Source of the DNA: Hirudo medicinalis
Lineage: Eukaryota; Annelida; Clitellata; Hirudinida; Hirudinidae
Length of the DNA: 64,000 nt
NCBI GenBank assembly: GCA_011800805.1
Contig: MPNW01000392.1
Location: 358,336 to 422,335, forward strand
Direction: 5' to 3'
Within the stretch, counting starts at the first letter, position 1. Each line of letters opens with the position of its first letter. The translations under genes were made by a program, and so were the position numbers. Shown one piece after another: positions 1-16,000 of the stretch. The notes beneath the pieces are model-generated. The model had not been told where the DNA came from, did no database searches, and saw only the letters and a list, made by a program, of their open reading frames with translations.

Positions 1-1467
1 GCTTGATGCTGGAGGCAGGTTGAATGTGAGCGACATTTCCATTCACCTTGTTGTTGTTCTGAGATGAAGTGAGGAGTTTAAAGTGAGAATTGGTTTGGAC
101 TCCATTGATCCTTTCATTGGCATCAATCGGGCTCGAAGAAGTTTGTGCAGTTGTTGGAACTTCCTGAGTTGTGGAATCTTTCGATGGTTCTTCGTGAGCA
201 TCACAGCTGAGCCTCTTTCCTCCATTGGCAAGTTGTTGCTGATATAAAAGGACCAGCATCTTTTGAAATCTCTGACGATTGATTTCAAAGTTGTTGGTCG
301 GTCGGAGACTTTTGTGGCCACCTCGGAGTTGATTTTCAAACTTCATTTTTTCCACTTTTCTTTGGATTTTTCTTCTCAGTTCTCTGGCTCTCAATGATTT
401 CTAGTGGAAAGTAAAGCAAAGCTATAAATTATTTTAATTAAATTATCTACAAAAAACAATGTATAAATAAATGAATTACTATTCAATGGGAATATAATGA
501 ATGTCCATCAAGCATTTGAATTTTAAAATATTACAATGTTCAACAAAGATTAAAACCTCCATCTTGATGGCTCTCATGTCGTGGTCAGGTTGTATGGACT
601 CAATGTTGGCAAGCAGGATCTTCCTATCAACTTCCGCTAATTCAACTTTTGCTTCGATGATTGGAACTTCAATTTTCTGATTTCCTTGCAATGTGGAGAG
701 TCTGAAAACGAAAACAAAACCGAAATAAAATCGTTTTAACCAAGTCGAAATGTTGCAATTATTTTTTTTTACTTTTTCAGGGTGTAAAGGACGCTCATGA
801 GTTTCTTTGTCTGCCTCAAGGATTTCTCGAGTCTTGATGGTTCTTCAGAGAGGAACCTCATGGAACATTTGAATTATAACTTTAAAGACTAATTTTAATT
901 AATTTCGGTAATTATGCAAAATAAAATAAGATGATGCATTTCGTATAATTTAATAAACTGGATGTTTGAAAATGAATGCCCGAAATTTTCTGAAATTTGA
1001 AACGCTCATACCTCCCCTCAGCAGCGATCATGTCCATTTCCTCTGACACAACTTTCTTTGTTCCTTCAAGTAACCTTGGAAACTCAGCTGGTTTAAAAAT
1101 GAATTTAGATTTCAAAATAAAAATAAAGGTTTTGAAATTAAAAAATAATCTTGATGTGGTGAAACACATTCATCACGAGTCTAATGATTTCAATTAATCT
1201 TGACTGAAACTTTGAAAGAGGATTTTCGTCTGTTATAAATAACAACGACAGTCTGGTAGCCGAGAAGAAATTGATTGCAATTTAAATTTAAAGTACTTTT
1301 GAGGTTGGCCAACGACTTGCTGAGGTAACTGAGACACATGGCAAAACCTCGATTTCCTCGGAGTTGACTTTGCACTTCCTGTTTATGACGTCACATCGTA
1401 ACTCCTCAACCAGGAACTCTAAGTCTCTGGAAGGGCCATTTGATTGCAATTATTTTACACCAGTATC

Positions 1468-1501
<34 letters not shown>

Positions 1502-4500
1502 CGTCGACGATGATTATGATGATGATGATGACGTCGACGACGACGATGATGATGATTTTCTCACCTCAGTCCATTACTAGTTTCGAGTGATTCCTTCTTA
1601 TATCTTTCCATCCAGCACCTGATGTCCGACATGTTCTCAAATGTGAGACCACGTGACCCCCCAACTGAGGAGTTCTTAACGAATTAACATCAAAACACTT
1701 TGCACCAATAGAACAACAACTCACATTAAATTTTAAAGGCAATAATTAATTTAACTAATTATTCATGAAATTAATTAATTATCAATATCCAAATTCTAAA
1801 AAACAAAATCTAAAATATCCAAATTGTGTAATTTTACTCAAATTTTAATCTCATTATTAAAGAGTACTAGATACTACAATCACCATAGACAGCCATAAAG
1901 ACATCATCATCACCACCACCATCATCAATGATGATCACCATCAATGATCATCACCACCACCACGAATGATGATCACCACCACCAATGATGATCACCACCA
2001 TCACCATTCCACATCCAAACAGTCCCCTACATCACCAGTCAATGAGATGCAGGTCAATTTGGAAAAAAACACGTTCCACCAATCAGAGCCCCTCCCAACA
2101 ACTCTTTCCACGTCGTGCAGCCATAGCAACAAGCACCTTGCAGTTCCTCATGAGATGCTGTAGGGAAAGTCTGATGGAGTTCATGAAGCTGACTTGGAGA
2201 TCTCTTATTTGGTGCAACTCCTTCCTCAGGTCCCTCATCTTCTTCGACAGACCCAAGTACCTGCTCTGGTTCATCCTCGTTGCTGATGATGACGACGATG
2301 TTGATGGCTTGGTACCTGCCAACACATTCCCTTCAGTATCGTCCAGAGAAAAGGTTTCATTAATTTGTATTTAAGAAGCGATTTGTGATTGTTTAAAGTA
2401 AGTTATGTTTATTCGAAGTCTGTTTATATTTATTCAGAGGTCATCATTTCCACGAAAGCATTGCTGGTCGTTCGTTAAAAATCTGACAAATGAACCCTCG
2501 TGCACTGTCATCTTCATCGTTGTTAATGGTAATGTCACTGACATCACCATCATAACCATCATCGTCATTACCATCATCAACGTCATCATTATCATCGTCG
2601 TCGTCATCATCATCATCACCACCACCATCATCATCGTAAATGGATGAATATGGATGGCACTCGAGGGATGGGAATAGCAGCAATAAAGGCATGGAAACAA
2701 GCTCACATTCAATCAGCTCCATGAAACTCCAACACTTTCCAATCGCATTATTCATCACATTTATTTCATATTCACGCATTCTACGACGAAGAATAACGCT
2801 TAAAATAACGCTTGCAAAAATAATATAATATTTACGAATTATTAAAATAATATTAATAATTATTGCTTTTTTATTAATAATAATTTTGATAATTTTCGAA
2901 TTATTAAAATAATATTAACGAATTAAAAAATAATATTTACGAATTATTAAAATAATAATTCGAATTGCTGATGATAGCAAAGTGTAATGAGGCGTGATGG
3001 ATTCTCCAATTTAGCATGCTTAATTTGGGGGCCTACCACTGTTTTTGGGTGGATTGTTGGAGGCACAATTGTTAGTGGAGTCGGTGGTGTTATTGCTTGT
3101 GCTGGGGTCACGCTTGACTGGTTGGACGTCCTGCTTCGTTGACATGGACTCAACCAAGGCGGACAGGTTTGCCAGTTGGGCCTCCATCTTTCTCATCCTC
3201 TCTCTGTCGTGAATAATGAATGAGGTCATTAATATTGATGTAGAATAGCTAACGATTCGTTAATATTCAAGATGTTCTCGTGCGATTAAGTCATATTTAT
3301 AGACATCTGGAACTATAAATAGCATCGGCTGGGAACTCCCGCTATCTTTTGGAGACTGCCATAAACAATCCAAAGAGTATCTTCCAAGAGATTAAGGGGA
3401 ACTTGATTACTTCACAATTAACACTTGTTCGTTATTATTAACTGAAGCCATATTCATAAACTAATAACTAACAATTTCTTGATTTCAATGAGAGATATTT
3501 CCATATCAATGCAAACAATATTTTCTAATTATTCTGTTTGTTAATGTAATATTAATAGCTTTTCATAATTAATTGGTATTAATTATTAATGTAATATTAA
3601 TAGCTTTTCATAATTAATACTTTTGTCTTTGAAGTTCTCTTTCAAAGTAAGTGCTTCCTTGATTTTGAAGCAAAATATGAGCACAAATTTAGATCAATAT
3701 TGTTGTGGCTTCTTGCAATCATTCTTTTTGTGCTAATATAAATTAAAATTAGAAAACGTATTTATTATTAAGTTGTGCAGGCCGTTGCTAATTTGAAGCA
3801 GCCAATTGAATTCCCGATGAATTATTGCTCGTGCATCGACGAAAGGAACCGTTTGATTGTGAGAAGTTAATGCAGCCAATGAATGAAAGCGTCAATCACG
3901 TGACCTCCTTTTGGAAGCACGCGTCTTGATTATTACAATAAATTATTATAACGAGGCATTCATCGCAACACGCCCGAGAGGTGCAACCGGGGATTAATTG
4001 GAAAGCCCCATCCACTTTCGACCGCTATTATTAGCAACAAATGATCTCCCTGCTCGGTCGTAAGTTAATTCCTGTACGACTTCATTCAACTTTCATGCTT
4101 CCTTTTTATTTTTTGCTCTTTTTGACAACATTACTTCCCTCCGTTTTATTGAGACAATTCACGATGTTTTGTGCGCTTTTGGCACAAAATGCTGCTCTAC
4201 CTCACATCCTGAAATGCATTTTAAGCCTTGAGAAGGAATAAGTTCGAGTAATTTAAAGCAATCTTATTCAAAAGAAATGTTCAAGAAAATGCCATCAATT
4301 TTGAAGAAGGGAATTGTTGAAGATTATTATTTATTGTTAATATCATTATTATTGTTAATAATAATAATTGTTAATAATTGCTATTATTAATATTATTATT
4401 ATAATATTATTATTGTTGTTGTTGTTGCTGTTTATTTATTTATTCCTGAGTAATTGAAGTCACGTGTGAAATGTTTTGCAGGAAGGAACAGAGGAACGAG

Positions 4501-7500
4501 GAACAGAGGCGAAGAAGAAACTCAAAATGATGAAAAATTCCTTCGAGATCGTCAAGAAGACAAGTAGTTAACAAAATGAATTAATAATTATTTATGGTAA
4601 TTATTTATAATAATGACAATAAAAATAATAACAACAATAATAATAATATTCCATGCAATATTCAGTGATTCACACATGGGTAACAAAGAAAAATACATCG
4701 AGAAGAGCACGACAACCTCTCTGATTGACTTGGAAGGAATCCGTTGAGTTGAGTCCCCGTGTTGAGTTCCACTGAGTTTCCAACCCTGCATTTCTCGAAG
4801 CATGGAACCGAGTGGCGCTGGTTGGCTGAAACGACATCACGTGATCACGAATGAGGGCAAAGGTCAGGGATGAGGCATCCAATCATGTCCCGAGTTATTG
4901 CATCTCCGACGGACAATTACGAAGCGATGGAGGACAGGAAGGGCATTCGATGATGTCACATGTTGGTGACGCTCGTCATCGATCGTTTGACGGAGACACG
5001 CCGTTGACAAACATCGATGAGATTACAACGTCGCCAGGGTGACGCAGTAAAATGGAGCTGGAGTGGGAGATGACAGTGAAAATGGAGATGTCACAATTCC
5101 GTGCTCATCAGCATCATCATCAACCCGACATTATTTTCTCGGGTGCAGATCCATTATTATCTATTACTTGCATCGAAGAATGTCTGCATCATCGTCATCA
5201 TCATCGGATAGAGGTCGATTAAATTAAAAGCCATTGAATAAAGATGAGGTCAGAATTAGCATAACAGGCGCCAAGAGATCGAAAGGAGTATTAAAAGGGG
5301 ACCCAAAGGTGTTCGAGCCCCAAGCGAGGACGGGTTTGCGTTGTTTGTTGGCCTAAATTTCCCAGAAGCAGCGGCAAATCAGTCTCAATAGCATTTGAAG
5401 AGTTGACAGTCACAATAGCATTTGAAGAGTTGACAGTCACATTAAGGCAGGAGATTGTGTCCTCAATGGGAAAGTTGAACGTGAAGATTAGGTGAAAGAC
5501 GATGAAACACTTGCACACACATTCATTGAGGTTCCGAAAGTCCTGAGTCCTTAATGGTGACGGAATGGTGTGATGGAACATCGTGGAGTGATGGAGACGA
5601 GATCACTTTGAAAGGCACAACGAGGGGACGAGTCATTAAATTAAACGAAATTACACAAAAAATATGTCTTCCTCCACATTTTTACTCACCTCCGTTACTT
5701 CTTTCTTCGACATCCACGCAAGACATCTGCACGATTCATGAAATTGTAATCATATTTTAATTCACAAATTGCTTGTTTATTGTTGAAAACGGATTCAACA
5801 TTTAATTGTGCCCAACAACAACAACAGAATCGAACAATGATGCAATGTAGTAACAGAGCAGATTATCATCACAATAACGTAACTGCATTTGTATCCTGAA
5901 ATAACATCCGACACTGCAATGTAATTGAAAGCGAGGAATCAAATCAGAAAATACAAATTCAACCTTTATTATTATTATTGTTATTGTTTGTTGTTGCATT
6001 CATAAATTTTACTTCAAATATCCTTGAAAATTCCTTTAAAAACAACTGAAAATCACTCAAGTGAGATGATCTTTTCAGAGACATTTTAGTTGAAAAGTTA
6101 AGAAGAATTGGAGGCGAGTGATTGGATAATTTAAATTTTAAATTGGAGGTGGTGATTGGATAATTTAAATTTTAAATTGGAGGTGGTGATTGGATAATTT
6201 AAATCTTCTAAATCAAATTTACTGACGTGATGAAAAGGAATCACCAAAAAACAAAAGGCAATCCAATCACATTTTAAGGCCTCGTAACCTTTGACCCCGA
6301 ATAAAATGCATTCTCATTTTAAACGTTTGTGTCTCCAATTTCAGGGATTCCTTGCAAATTGAAGGTTTGAATCTTTCAAATTCCATCAATTCGAAGATGG
6401 AAACATTCAAAACTTCGTGGGAAGCATTTGAAAGTTGAACATCCAATAATCCTCGTCGTCACAAATTACGCTCGAAATTACTTTTTGCTTAATTGTAATA
6501 ATGCTGGTCCTTCGCATGTGAGGATAATTACAGTAAATTACGTTGAATTGCGTTACATTACACGTAACAGGGTCATCACGTTGAAATATTTCCAGCAAAT
6601 AAAATGACCACTTCATGACATTTGTTAATGTTGTTGAAGTCCATTAATTTCTCACGAACAGGAAAAGGACGAAATAAGTTCGAATCAAGGATGCCATGAG
6701 ATCGTCATTTTCTTCAATTGTCGCCAACCATGTGGTTGTCGTGTTTCTCATGTTTTACAATATCCTTCGTGTTTCTCATGTTTTACAATATCCTTCCTCT
6801 TCACGTCATCTGTTTAAATTCCGCTGAAATACTAGGGAACTTTGTGATTTCTACCTCATTCTATCTGATTCTATCTCTTCTGGAGCTTCTACGTGAATGT
6901 TGATCCTTAAGATCTTCTCAATAAGAACTTCCTTGACATGGTCAGGAGAAGGAATTTTGAAGTTTTAAACCGTGGATGCCACCGCGCTTCTTTGCGACGG
7001 ACAACAAAAAACTTTCTACGTCCATCCATCTTGACATTCTTCCAGCTGCCTCCTTTTTTCTCTCATTCGTCCATTCATTCCGTCGTTCATCGAAGCGTCA
7101 CCAAGACGTCAACGAGGCATGAAACGCAGTTTTACGAACGCTTCCAAGAAACAATGGGCCTCTAAATTCAATTTTAAATCTTAAAAGAAAGCAAGGGAGA
7201 ACATTTCTTGAATATTCAAATAATAATCCTTTGAGTGAACATTCAAATGCTCGTACAACCTCGCAAGTGATTGCAACGCCAGTTGCATGTATCACAATAA
7301 ATAATTTAGCATATTATTTAATATATTTATTTCTAATTTAGAGTTAATTTATGCAACCAAAATACATGAACAACAACATTAATGCAAAAAAGAGCTAAAT
7401 GAAATAATTCGATGGTCGGTCCTACAGCGGAAGACCTTCAGTATAGATTTAAATGTCACTGACAAATGTAAGCAAAACAAGTGAATTGAATATATAAATG

Positions 7501-10500
7501 AATATATTAGCAATATTAATTAATAAAATCTTAATTCACCAATATTCAACAAGAGTCTAATTGGCCACGTACGATTGAAGCCACTGGATGTGCAGGTACA
7601 AAAGGAGTGAATGCCGAATGAAGTATGAAGACATGGCATCAATTACAGGCAATACATTCAATTAGAGAACCAATTATTTTCAACAATTTTGTTTCAACTT
7701 TCAAAAAATTCCGAAAAAAAAAAAATTTTAATTTTTTTGGTTTTGTTAGTAAGGGCTTCAGTAAAGTCCACAAATACATTTCAAACAGGACGTATCAACA
7801 TACGGTCACCATGACAACTACGTTGAGAACACAAACCTCGTGAGGTAAGCTGTTGTTGTTGCTGATGTTGTTGTTGTTTTTGTTGTTGAGTTTTGATGGA
7901 CTGAGGAGGAAAGAGTCCAACTCGTAGATCTTCAGTTGAGATCGATCATTTATCTCTCTGGTTGGATGGAATGAATTTAATAAAATAAAATATGAGAATA
8001 TTTTACTCGTGAACCACTTTATAATTCTTAATAACAACACATAATACATTGATGGAAACTCCTGGAAAATTGATCTTCCAAAACACCTGTCGCAGCATCC
8101 GCGAAGTTTCAAATCACCATTGTCGCCATTATTACCATCGCCATCATCTCATGTCATCATCATCATCATCATCCTCTCATGTCATCATCATCATCATCCT
8201 CTCATGTCGTCGTCATCATCATCACAACATCGTCGTCGTCATCAACATCTAATCATCATCATCATCAGGGAGCTGAACGTACAAGACCATCTCACCTCAA
8301 GTCGTCCACCTCGTAGTAAACACTGGTTATCCTATCGAGTATGTAAATCTTCTTCAGAGGGCTGTCAAACCACTGCATGTTCAAATTCTTAGGAAAGGCA
8401 CGAACAAACAGAGCCTTCACAGTGTCCATCGAGGTGACTTCGTTTGGCAGTTGAGACTTTTTCGTCTCCTCGTTGTACGTCAGGAACACCTGCCCTGGAA
8501 AATCAATCGACAATTTCAATCGATCAGCAGTTTCAATCAAGAAAACATTACTAAAGTCTACTCTCAATTCATTGAAGTTGTGCACGAACTTGTAGCAAAG
8601 AATTACAAACGCTTAAAATCTAACACCACACCGTTGGCATGCCTAAGACATTGAATTCCAATTACCCAGAGTCTTCTCCATTGATCTGTTGGGAGACCTG
8701 ACAAGAGGCAAAACTGTTCTCAACTCCTTACAAGAACCAACTCCAGAGCTGGCAGGGCTTCCACTCTCAAGATCGGAAGTGTACGATGACATGCGCGATG
8801 ATGCTTCGTTCTGCAACCTCATGGGCTGATCCGAGGTCACCTGGGTTGACCTTGACATTCGACATCTGTTGATCTCCTGTAAGAAACATTCTGTCAGTTC
8901 TCATTTGCAAGGGTTTCTTTTGGTTGAAGTCGAAGGTTGTAAACGTTGGAAACGATGAAAGATGCATCTGCGTCCAACCTGTCCTGGCATCACAACTGAC
9001 ATTCACCGACCACATCAATCACATCATCCTCAAATGGAAACAAATTCTCCTCCATGCGAACAAAAATCTCCCTCAAAACTGGGGTGACTTGAATGAATAA
9101 AGTTTAAAATCGGACCTCAGAAGGGTGCTATAAAAAGCCCCTCCGACCTCGGTGTGATTAACAGACCCCCCTAAATTGGTGCTTAAGAGCAAATTATAGA
9201 CTTCATTCGAATCTCAGGACGAGCAGGTGTCTCTGAAATAAACAAACTGAAACTAATTTCGCGCGCATCCCTCGGCGTGATGATCTTCATTTTCGATCTT
9301 TTAATCCGCATTGAATCCTTTTCGCATCTTTGCGACTTTCAACTTCCAACCACCCCCCATTGGAGTCAACGAGTGCAAAAGGAAAGCCCCGAGTTCATTC
9401 GAATCCAACAAATCTTATAACAAGGTTAATTATTAAATAGCTTTAATTATCAAAGTAATATGGTTTTCAGGTTTTTGATGACAAGTGATGCATCAGATGA
9501 GCTTCCATGCTTTGAATTCATCGATTGTTGGAAGAATTGGAACGTTTGAAAAATTAGAAATTCATCGGAAATTATACTTTGGAACGAAATCTGTCAACAT
9601 TTAAGAAATTGTAAACATTTTCTGCAGGTAGGAAGATGAGACCTCCATAAATACTTCCCACATAATGGGATTAAACTCAATCTTCTGCCCGCTAATAGCC
9701 TTAAAATCATCAAGCACTTAACATGTCATATTTCCATGTCACCAACACCTTCATCGTCGTTATCATCAACATCCTCATCATCATCACTATCACCACTATC
9801 ATCATCATCATCATCGTCTTCGTCATCATCACGACAGCATGCTTCTGGAGGAGACAATGGAACAGAGAAGACTGACCACCCAGATAAGAAAGAGCGATGA
9901 GTCACTTCATGGGCAGCGAATGATAACCATTGGCGTAGTCACGTGATGTATGGACCCGATACTACGGGGGTCTTCACGTCTTAAGGAAGACAGCGAGAAG
10001 TGAGCCATTCATTCATAAAATTGATTTCCATTCATAACAAGAATGAAAATAACGACAACCAATCAAGCTTTAATAGTTTTTCTGCGGTTCCTGAAGTCGA
10101 AGTATCGGAATGAATGAAGAGGACAAACGTGAGAAAGCGATTGGAATAATGCTAATGAGTTGCAAGTTATTTTTAGAACGCAGGAGGACTGCCCACCCGG
10201 TCGGTTGTCTCCATTCAATAAACGGTGTACAAACGAGGCCTCCAAGAATTTTAAGTGACTCAGTCGTCAGATATGCTAATGAATTGTTTACAAATTCATT
10301 GTAATTGTTTATAAATTCATTGTAATTGTTTACAAATTCATTGTAATTGTTTACAAATTCATTGTAATTGTTTACAAATTCATTGTAATTGTTTACAAAT
10401 TGTAATTCTTCAGCTAAAAAAACAAACTTCCCGATCAGCAACCAGTCGACATTTACGGTTTTATGAACTGTCAATCTTTTGAGAGGCGAATTGAAGCTAT

Positions 10501-12442
10501 CGCAAGTTTATCATTATTTAAGGACATTTGCACTTCATTGGGATCGTTCAATTGGCTATTTAAGTTACAAATCGTACAATTTGTTATCAACGAAATTCAT
10601 TTTATCAGTTCATTAGTGAAAGTATGTTTCTGTGTTGTTGCAGGTTGTCGGATGATCTCACAGGAAGCAACACAAACATCTGCCTTCATCACGTTAGAAT
10701 TTCCTTTTTTCAGAGCGAAAAATTAATTTTTGCTACGAAAATTCCATTTTTGCATGCAACATGGCCTCATTAAATCATCCATGCTCAGATTTCGAGTGAA
10801 AGTTGCTGGAAATGACAGAAAGATGAAATTTGCTGGAAAGTGAAGAAGAAGTTTGTGAAAGGAAACTTATGGGTCGGGTCAAAAGGTCAGAACTTCAAGG
10901 CGCCCACTTATTGGTTGGAAGATTCTCGTGGATCCATGAATCAGTGGATCGATACAGGTCTGCAGAAGATGACAATTTCTTGCTTCAGAGGCACCAACGG
11001 ATGATAATAATAGATGATAATGATGGATTAATAAGGAAGAATAGGCTGAGTGATAATGAGTTAAATAATATTGGATGATAAGTTGTTTGTAATAAATCAG
11101 ATTCCATCGAAATGAGGTGTTGTTAGATTTAACACTCGAATGAAAATGATTTTGAAAGTCGTACTGAGTTGTTTAATTCCTGAGATAACAATTTCATTGC
11201 ATAACAATAACGCTGAACAATAACATGAATAATTGTCATTATTATAAGCCAATAATTATTCAAATAATTTATATTACAAGCCAATAATATTCTACTCATT
11301 GTTATTACAAGAATTAACAAACAATATTCAAATAATTACAATAACATCGTATTTTTCATCGCAACCTCCATGGACGCCAGCAGCCATCAGCACGTATTTT
11401 TCCTGTGAACTTCTCGTATCCATGGTAACCATCTACAGGCCATCTAGCGACCGTTCCCCTCTAGAATTAATTTGATCCATATCGAGCTATCATCTGCCAT
11501 TTTCGCGGGTTTAACGAAGTCATTATTTTGAAGGTATAAAATCACAATCATCATCACCATCGCCCTCATCATCATCATCATCATCATCATCACCATCACC
11601 ATTATCATCATCAGCCTCATCATCTTATTTTTGTTCTTCACCTGAATCCTCAAAGACTTCACAGGGTCTCCATCTTAGGAGGAAGACATGAACACATTTA
11701 TTTCGAGAGTCAACGACAGTGACTACGACGACGACGACGACGACGACGATGATGCTTATGATGATGATGATAAAAATGATGACGTCGGTGATGATGGCGA
11801 TGATGATAATGGTGGTGATGATGGTGATGATGATAATGGTGGTGATGATGGTGATGATAGATATCCATACTAAGCGAGTTATCCTCAACAGATTTCAAGG
11901 ACATTAATCTTCCTCTTAGAAAGCTTGAAATAGTTCCTTCCCACGTTCACCATCAACATCTGAAGATGACTATGATTATGATTATGATTACTGTTATTAT
12001 TATTATTATTATTGTTATTATTATTATTATTGATATTATTATTATTATTATTATTTATTATTAATATTATTATTAGTGTTATTGTTTATGTTTATAATAA
12101 TAATAATAACAAGGATGGTTATTATTATTGTTGTTGTTGTTGTTTTGTTCTCCATTGATAGTTCAATTCTTCAGGTCACTCGTCTGGATTCCAAGGTTGG
12201 TGTTGGACACCTTGATGATGATGATGATGACGATTTTGATGGTGATGATGATGACGACGACGATGATGATGATAACGATGATGATGATGATGATGATGAT
12301 GAGCATGCTAGTGATAAGGAATGCCAACAGCGAAACCTTTGACTGACAAAAATGTGGTGATGATAATTTGCTAATCCAGTGATAAGATTAGGCTTTGCTT
12401 GAATGTCAGCCAGTTGCTTTGCGTGCTATGCCGGTATTATTA

Positions 12443-12501
<59 letters not shown>

Positions 12502-12505
12502 GTTG

Positions 12506-12537
<32 letters not shown>

Positions 12538-13026
12538 GTTATTGTTGTTATTGTTATTTCTTTATNNNNNNNNNNNNNNNNNNNNNNNNNNNNNNNNNNN
12601 NNNNNNNNNNNNNNNNNNNNNNNNNNNNNNNNNNNNNNNNNNNNNNNNNNNNNNNNNNNNNNNNNNNNNNNNNNNNNNNNNNNNNNNNNNNNNNNNNNNN
12701 NNNNNNNNNNNNNNNNNNNNNNNNNNNNNNNNNNNNNNNNNNNNNNNNNNNNNNNNNNNNNNNNNNNNNNNNNNNNNNNNNNNNNNNNNNNNNNNNNNNN
12801 NNNNNNNNNNNNNNNNNNNNNNNNNNNNNNNNNNNNNNNNNNNNNNNNNNNNNNNNNNNNNNNNNNNNNNNNNNNNNNNNNNNNNNNNNNNNNNNNNNNN
12901 NNNNNNNNNNNNNNNNNNNNNNNNNNNNNNNNNNNNNNNNNNNNNNNNNNNNNNNNNNNNNNNNNNNNNNNNNNNNNNNNNNNNNNNNNTTATTATTATT
13001 ATTATTGCTATTATTATTATTATTGA

Positions 13027-13095
<69 letters not shown>

Positions 13096-16000
13096 GGTGG
13101 TGATACCTTCTGGTCATGGTAATGTTAAAGTTGATAGTTATGAGATTGTTTGTGGAGGTCAGAATATTGGGCTGATTATGATAACCAGATTGATAATTCA
13201 GATTGATAACCAGATTGATAATTCAGATTGACGCTGAAATCCAGTGATGGGTTCAGGTGAGAAGGCATTGAGTGCAGGTGGAGATTGAGTGAAAGTGAGG
13301 TCATAAATCATTTTTGATGGCCTTAAATGGGAGGCTTGAAATCATTTCCTCTCCTCAAATGGCTCCACAAATTTTGAGATTCAAAAATCATCTGCCACCA
13401 TTTTGATGGTCGCGAAGGTATAAAGTCGTTGGTTTCAACCACAACATCACCATGGTGATAAGGTGTGGGATTTTGGAGGAACTCAAGGTTGGATTCAACA
13501 ACTGCTCTTCTTATCATTGAATTGCCTTCAATTATCTTCTTTTGACGTGCAGGTTGGCCGAATGGGTTGCGTTCCTGCTTGCGATCGTAACAGTCGTAAT
13601 GTGTCGTGTTCGCAACCTAGCCTGCTCCGCCAGGGAGCGCCCTTGGGTAGCGGCGCTATATAAATGGTAGATCGATTAAAATGTGCCTTAAGACTTACGC
13701 CTCTCAGGATGGCAGCACGGATTCGAATCCCGTTGCGGGAGCACCGTCCTAATCATCTAGCTATGCAACGGACGTTAATGAACAATTATTATTATAAAAT
13801 GTGCCTTCACAACCCATTCGGATACATAAGACACTCAAAAGATCGACTAAATACAAACAAAATACAAAATTATGAGATCATTATCATCATAGACCCCTTG
13901 CAATGTTCACGTGATCTCAAGACGTGCGTTTACAGTATTTCACAAACGAGATGAGACCATTGAAAAGCTTTCACGACAAATTTCATTGCATAATAACATG
14001 AATATTATGAATATTATTATGACTTCACTTTCATGTGATCATCACGTAATGAATATTTATAAGGACTCACCTATCAACAACGTCTGTCATGACGTGTGTC
14101 ATCAGAGATAACAACGTAACATGGACACGCAGAACTTACGATCCACAAATTGTGGCAGTAATTTCTTTTTACAAATGAATATTTTAACCAATGCTTTCAA
14201 CTGATTAATATACAATTAGTACAACTACTACTACTACTAATAATAATAATATTATTATTATTAATAATGAACGTCAGAACAGCAGAAAGTTGTCAACAAT
14301 TCTAAGGCGAGTATGGTCATCCTGCAACTTCAATCCTGCTCACCATCCACATGCACGAGACGTCATCCGCGTCCAGCGTACGTGAACAAACACCTTCACA
14401 TGTGCACACGCACACACCATCCTCGCATCCAAACGTACCTGCAGTCGCCTGCGTTAAGATCGGACGATGTTTATAAATAAGGACACATTATCCGAAGTAA
14501 AATACTGCCCCTGGTTCGCAGGATTTAACGGAACTGAAAGAACAAATGACGAACAACTCCACACATCATCACCATCATCATCATCATCATCACAACCACT
14601 TGTTACGTGGTAGGAGTTGAGATTCAAAGGTGACTTCTTTCCACTTCATGGTTCGACGTCAGAAATCACACGATGAAATTCCATCTGACCCGACAACCGG
14701 TCACCAAAACACATTCACTGGTCCCATTACCCTCTTTGAATGAGATTAAAAAGTGACACTCACATTCGCTCGATGCAAGGAATTCCCCAAATGGGTGGAT
14801 TATGGGGTGATTAATGGCGCTCGGTTGCGCGGGAGTCTCTGATTGGTCACACTAAAGTCATGTGACCGCTTTTGCCGATAGCTTATATGACATAGCTTGC
14901 GCATTTACTGAGGCGTTAACTCTAATCTAACATCATCATCACCACCACACCACCATCATCATCATCCTCACCACGACCATCATCACCTTGTAATCATCCA
15001 GGTAACGGACATCCTATGTAACGGACAATAAACATCATCACCGCCACTACTACCATCATCACCACGATCATCATCACCAGGAGACACGTTGAAAGATATT
15101 AATTTACTCACCTCTGGGTAGAATTTTGTGCGGATTTGAGTGGCGGAGTGAGACTTGTTCATGGTGTGATTGGAGGGTGCCAGGTAGTAGTTGAGTTCAG
15201 TGGAGTCGTGGTTGGTGCTCGGAACAACCGATGACGGTCGTGGTGGGATTAGTTTTGGTTGCGTCCTCCGCACCACGTCGTCATTTGTTCTTCCCTGGAG
15301 ATGGAAAGCAGTGCCATCTGGAAACAAACCATCGAACATTTCTCAACTCCGACATTCGAACGAGGATCGTGTTTGATTCATGAGCCTCGAATCGATAGAT
15401 GGACGGACAGAGTCCAAGTGAACAACAACTGTTAGGCAGGACAAATAGATGCATGAATGGATTCATTATTCCAGCCACCATCATCAAATATCTGGACCAA
15501 GGCGCACCAATTCGTAATCTTTGCCATCTCTTCCAACCTCCTCTCACCAGTTCTCCGCATCTCACTCACCTACATCTGATTACATTCAATCACTCCAGTT
15601 GTCACTTGTTTATTACGAAGCATGGAAAAGTCATCCAATGAAGAAACGAAAGGCAACCTGACACCTTCCAATATCATCATCATCAACATCATCATCATCA
15701 TCATCATCGTGATATAAGTATATTTCTGTGACAAATTTTCAAAATGTTCGCAATGGCTTTCCTTCTAGAAATTGTACATTATGCATCAATTATGTTAATG
15801 AGATGTTATTCGGATGATGTTACACGATAACAATGAGCTCATGAATATTCATGTCGCCAATGGGCCTGGTCCTGTGACCAACCGCATTAGCGCCAAGAAA
15901 CAATGGAACATCAAATCCAAACGAAAAATGCACAACATCACACGGTGACAACTTGTTAGAACAAGATGAGGCATTACTGTCTGTGCAATCACCCGTGACG

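Noticed and set aside
43..339. 98-codon ATG-started frame on the minus strand
   Set aside because: The true SRCIN1-like exon (400 to the edge) runs in another frame, entered in phase from the exon ending at 557 and open to the window edge.
5291..5581. 96-codon minus-strand frame in an SRCIN1-like intron
   Set aside because: Contains a 27-bp tandem duplication and has no phase-compatible splice sites linking it to neighbouring exons.
10070..10474. 134-codon minus-strand frame with FVNNYNE repeats
   Set aside because: Translation of a 21-bp tandem repeat in an intron; no splice context or similarity.
12395..13231. Long poly-Leu, poly-Ile, poly-Tyr and poly-Asn frames
   Set aside because: They arise from an (ATT)n microsatellite read through 424 Ns.
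13700..13790. tRNA gene around GGATTCGAATCCC
   Set aside because: A T-arm-like loop is present but I could not pair an acceptor stem, D arm and anticodon arm; better read as part of a SINE-like element.
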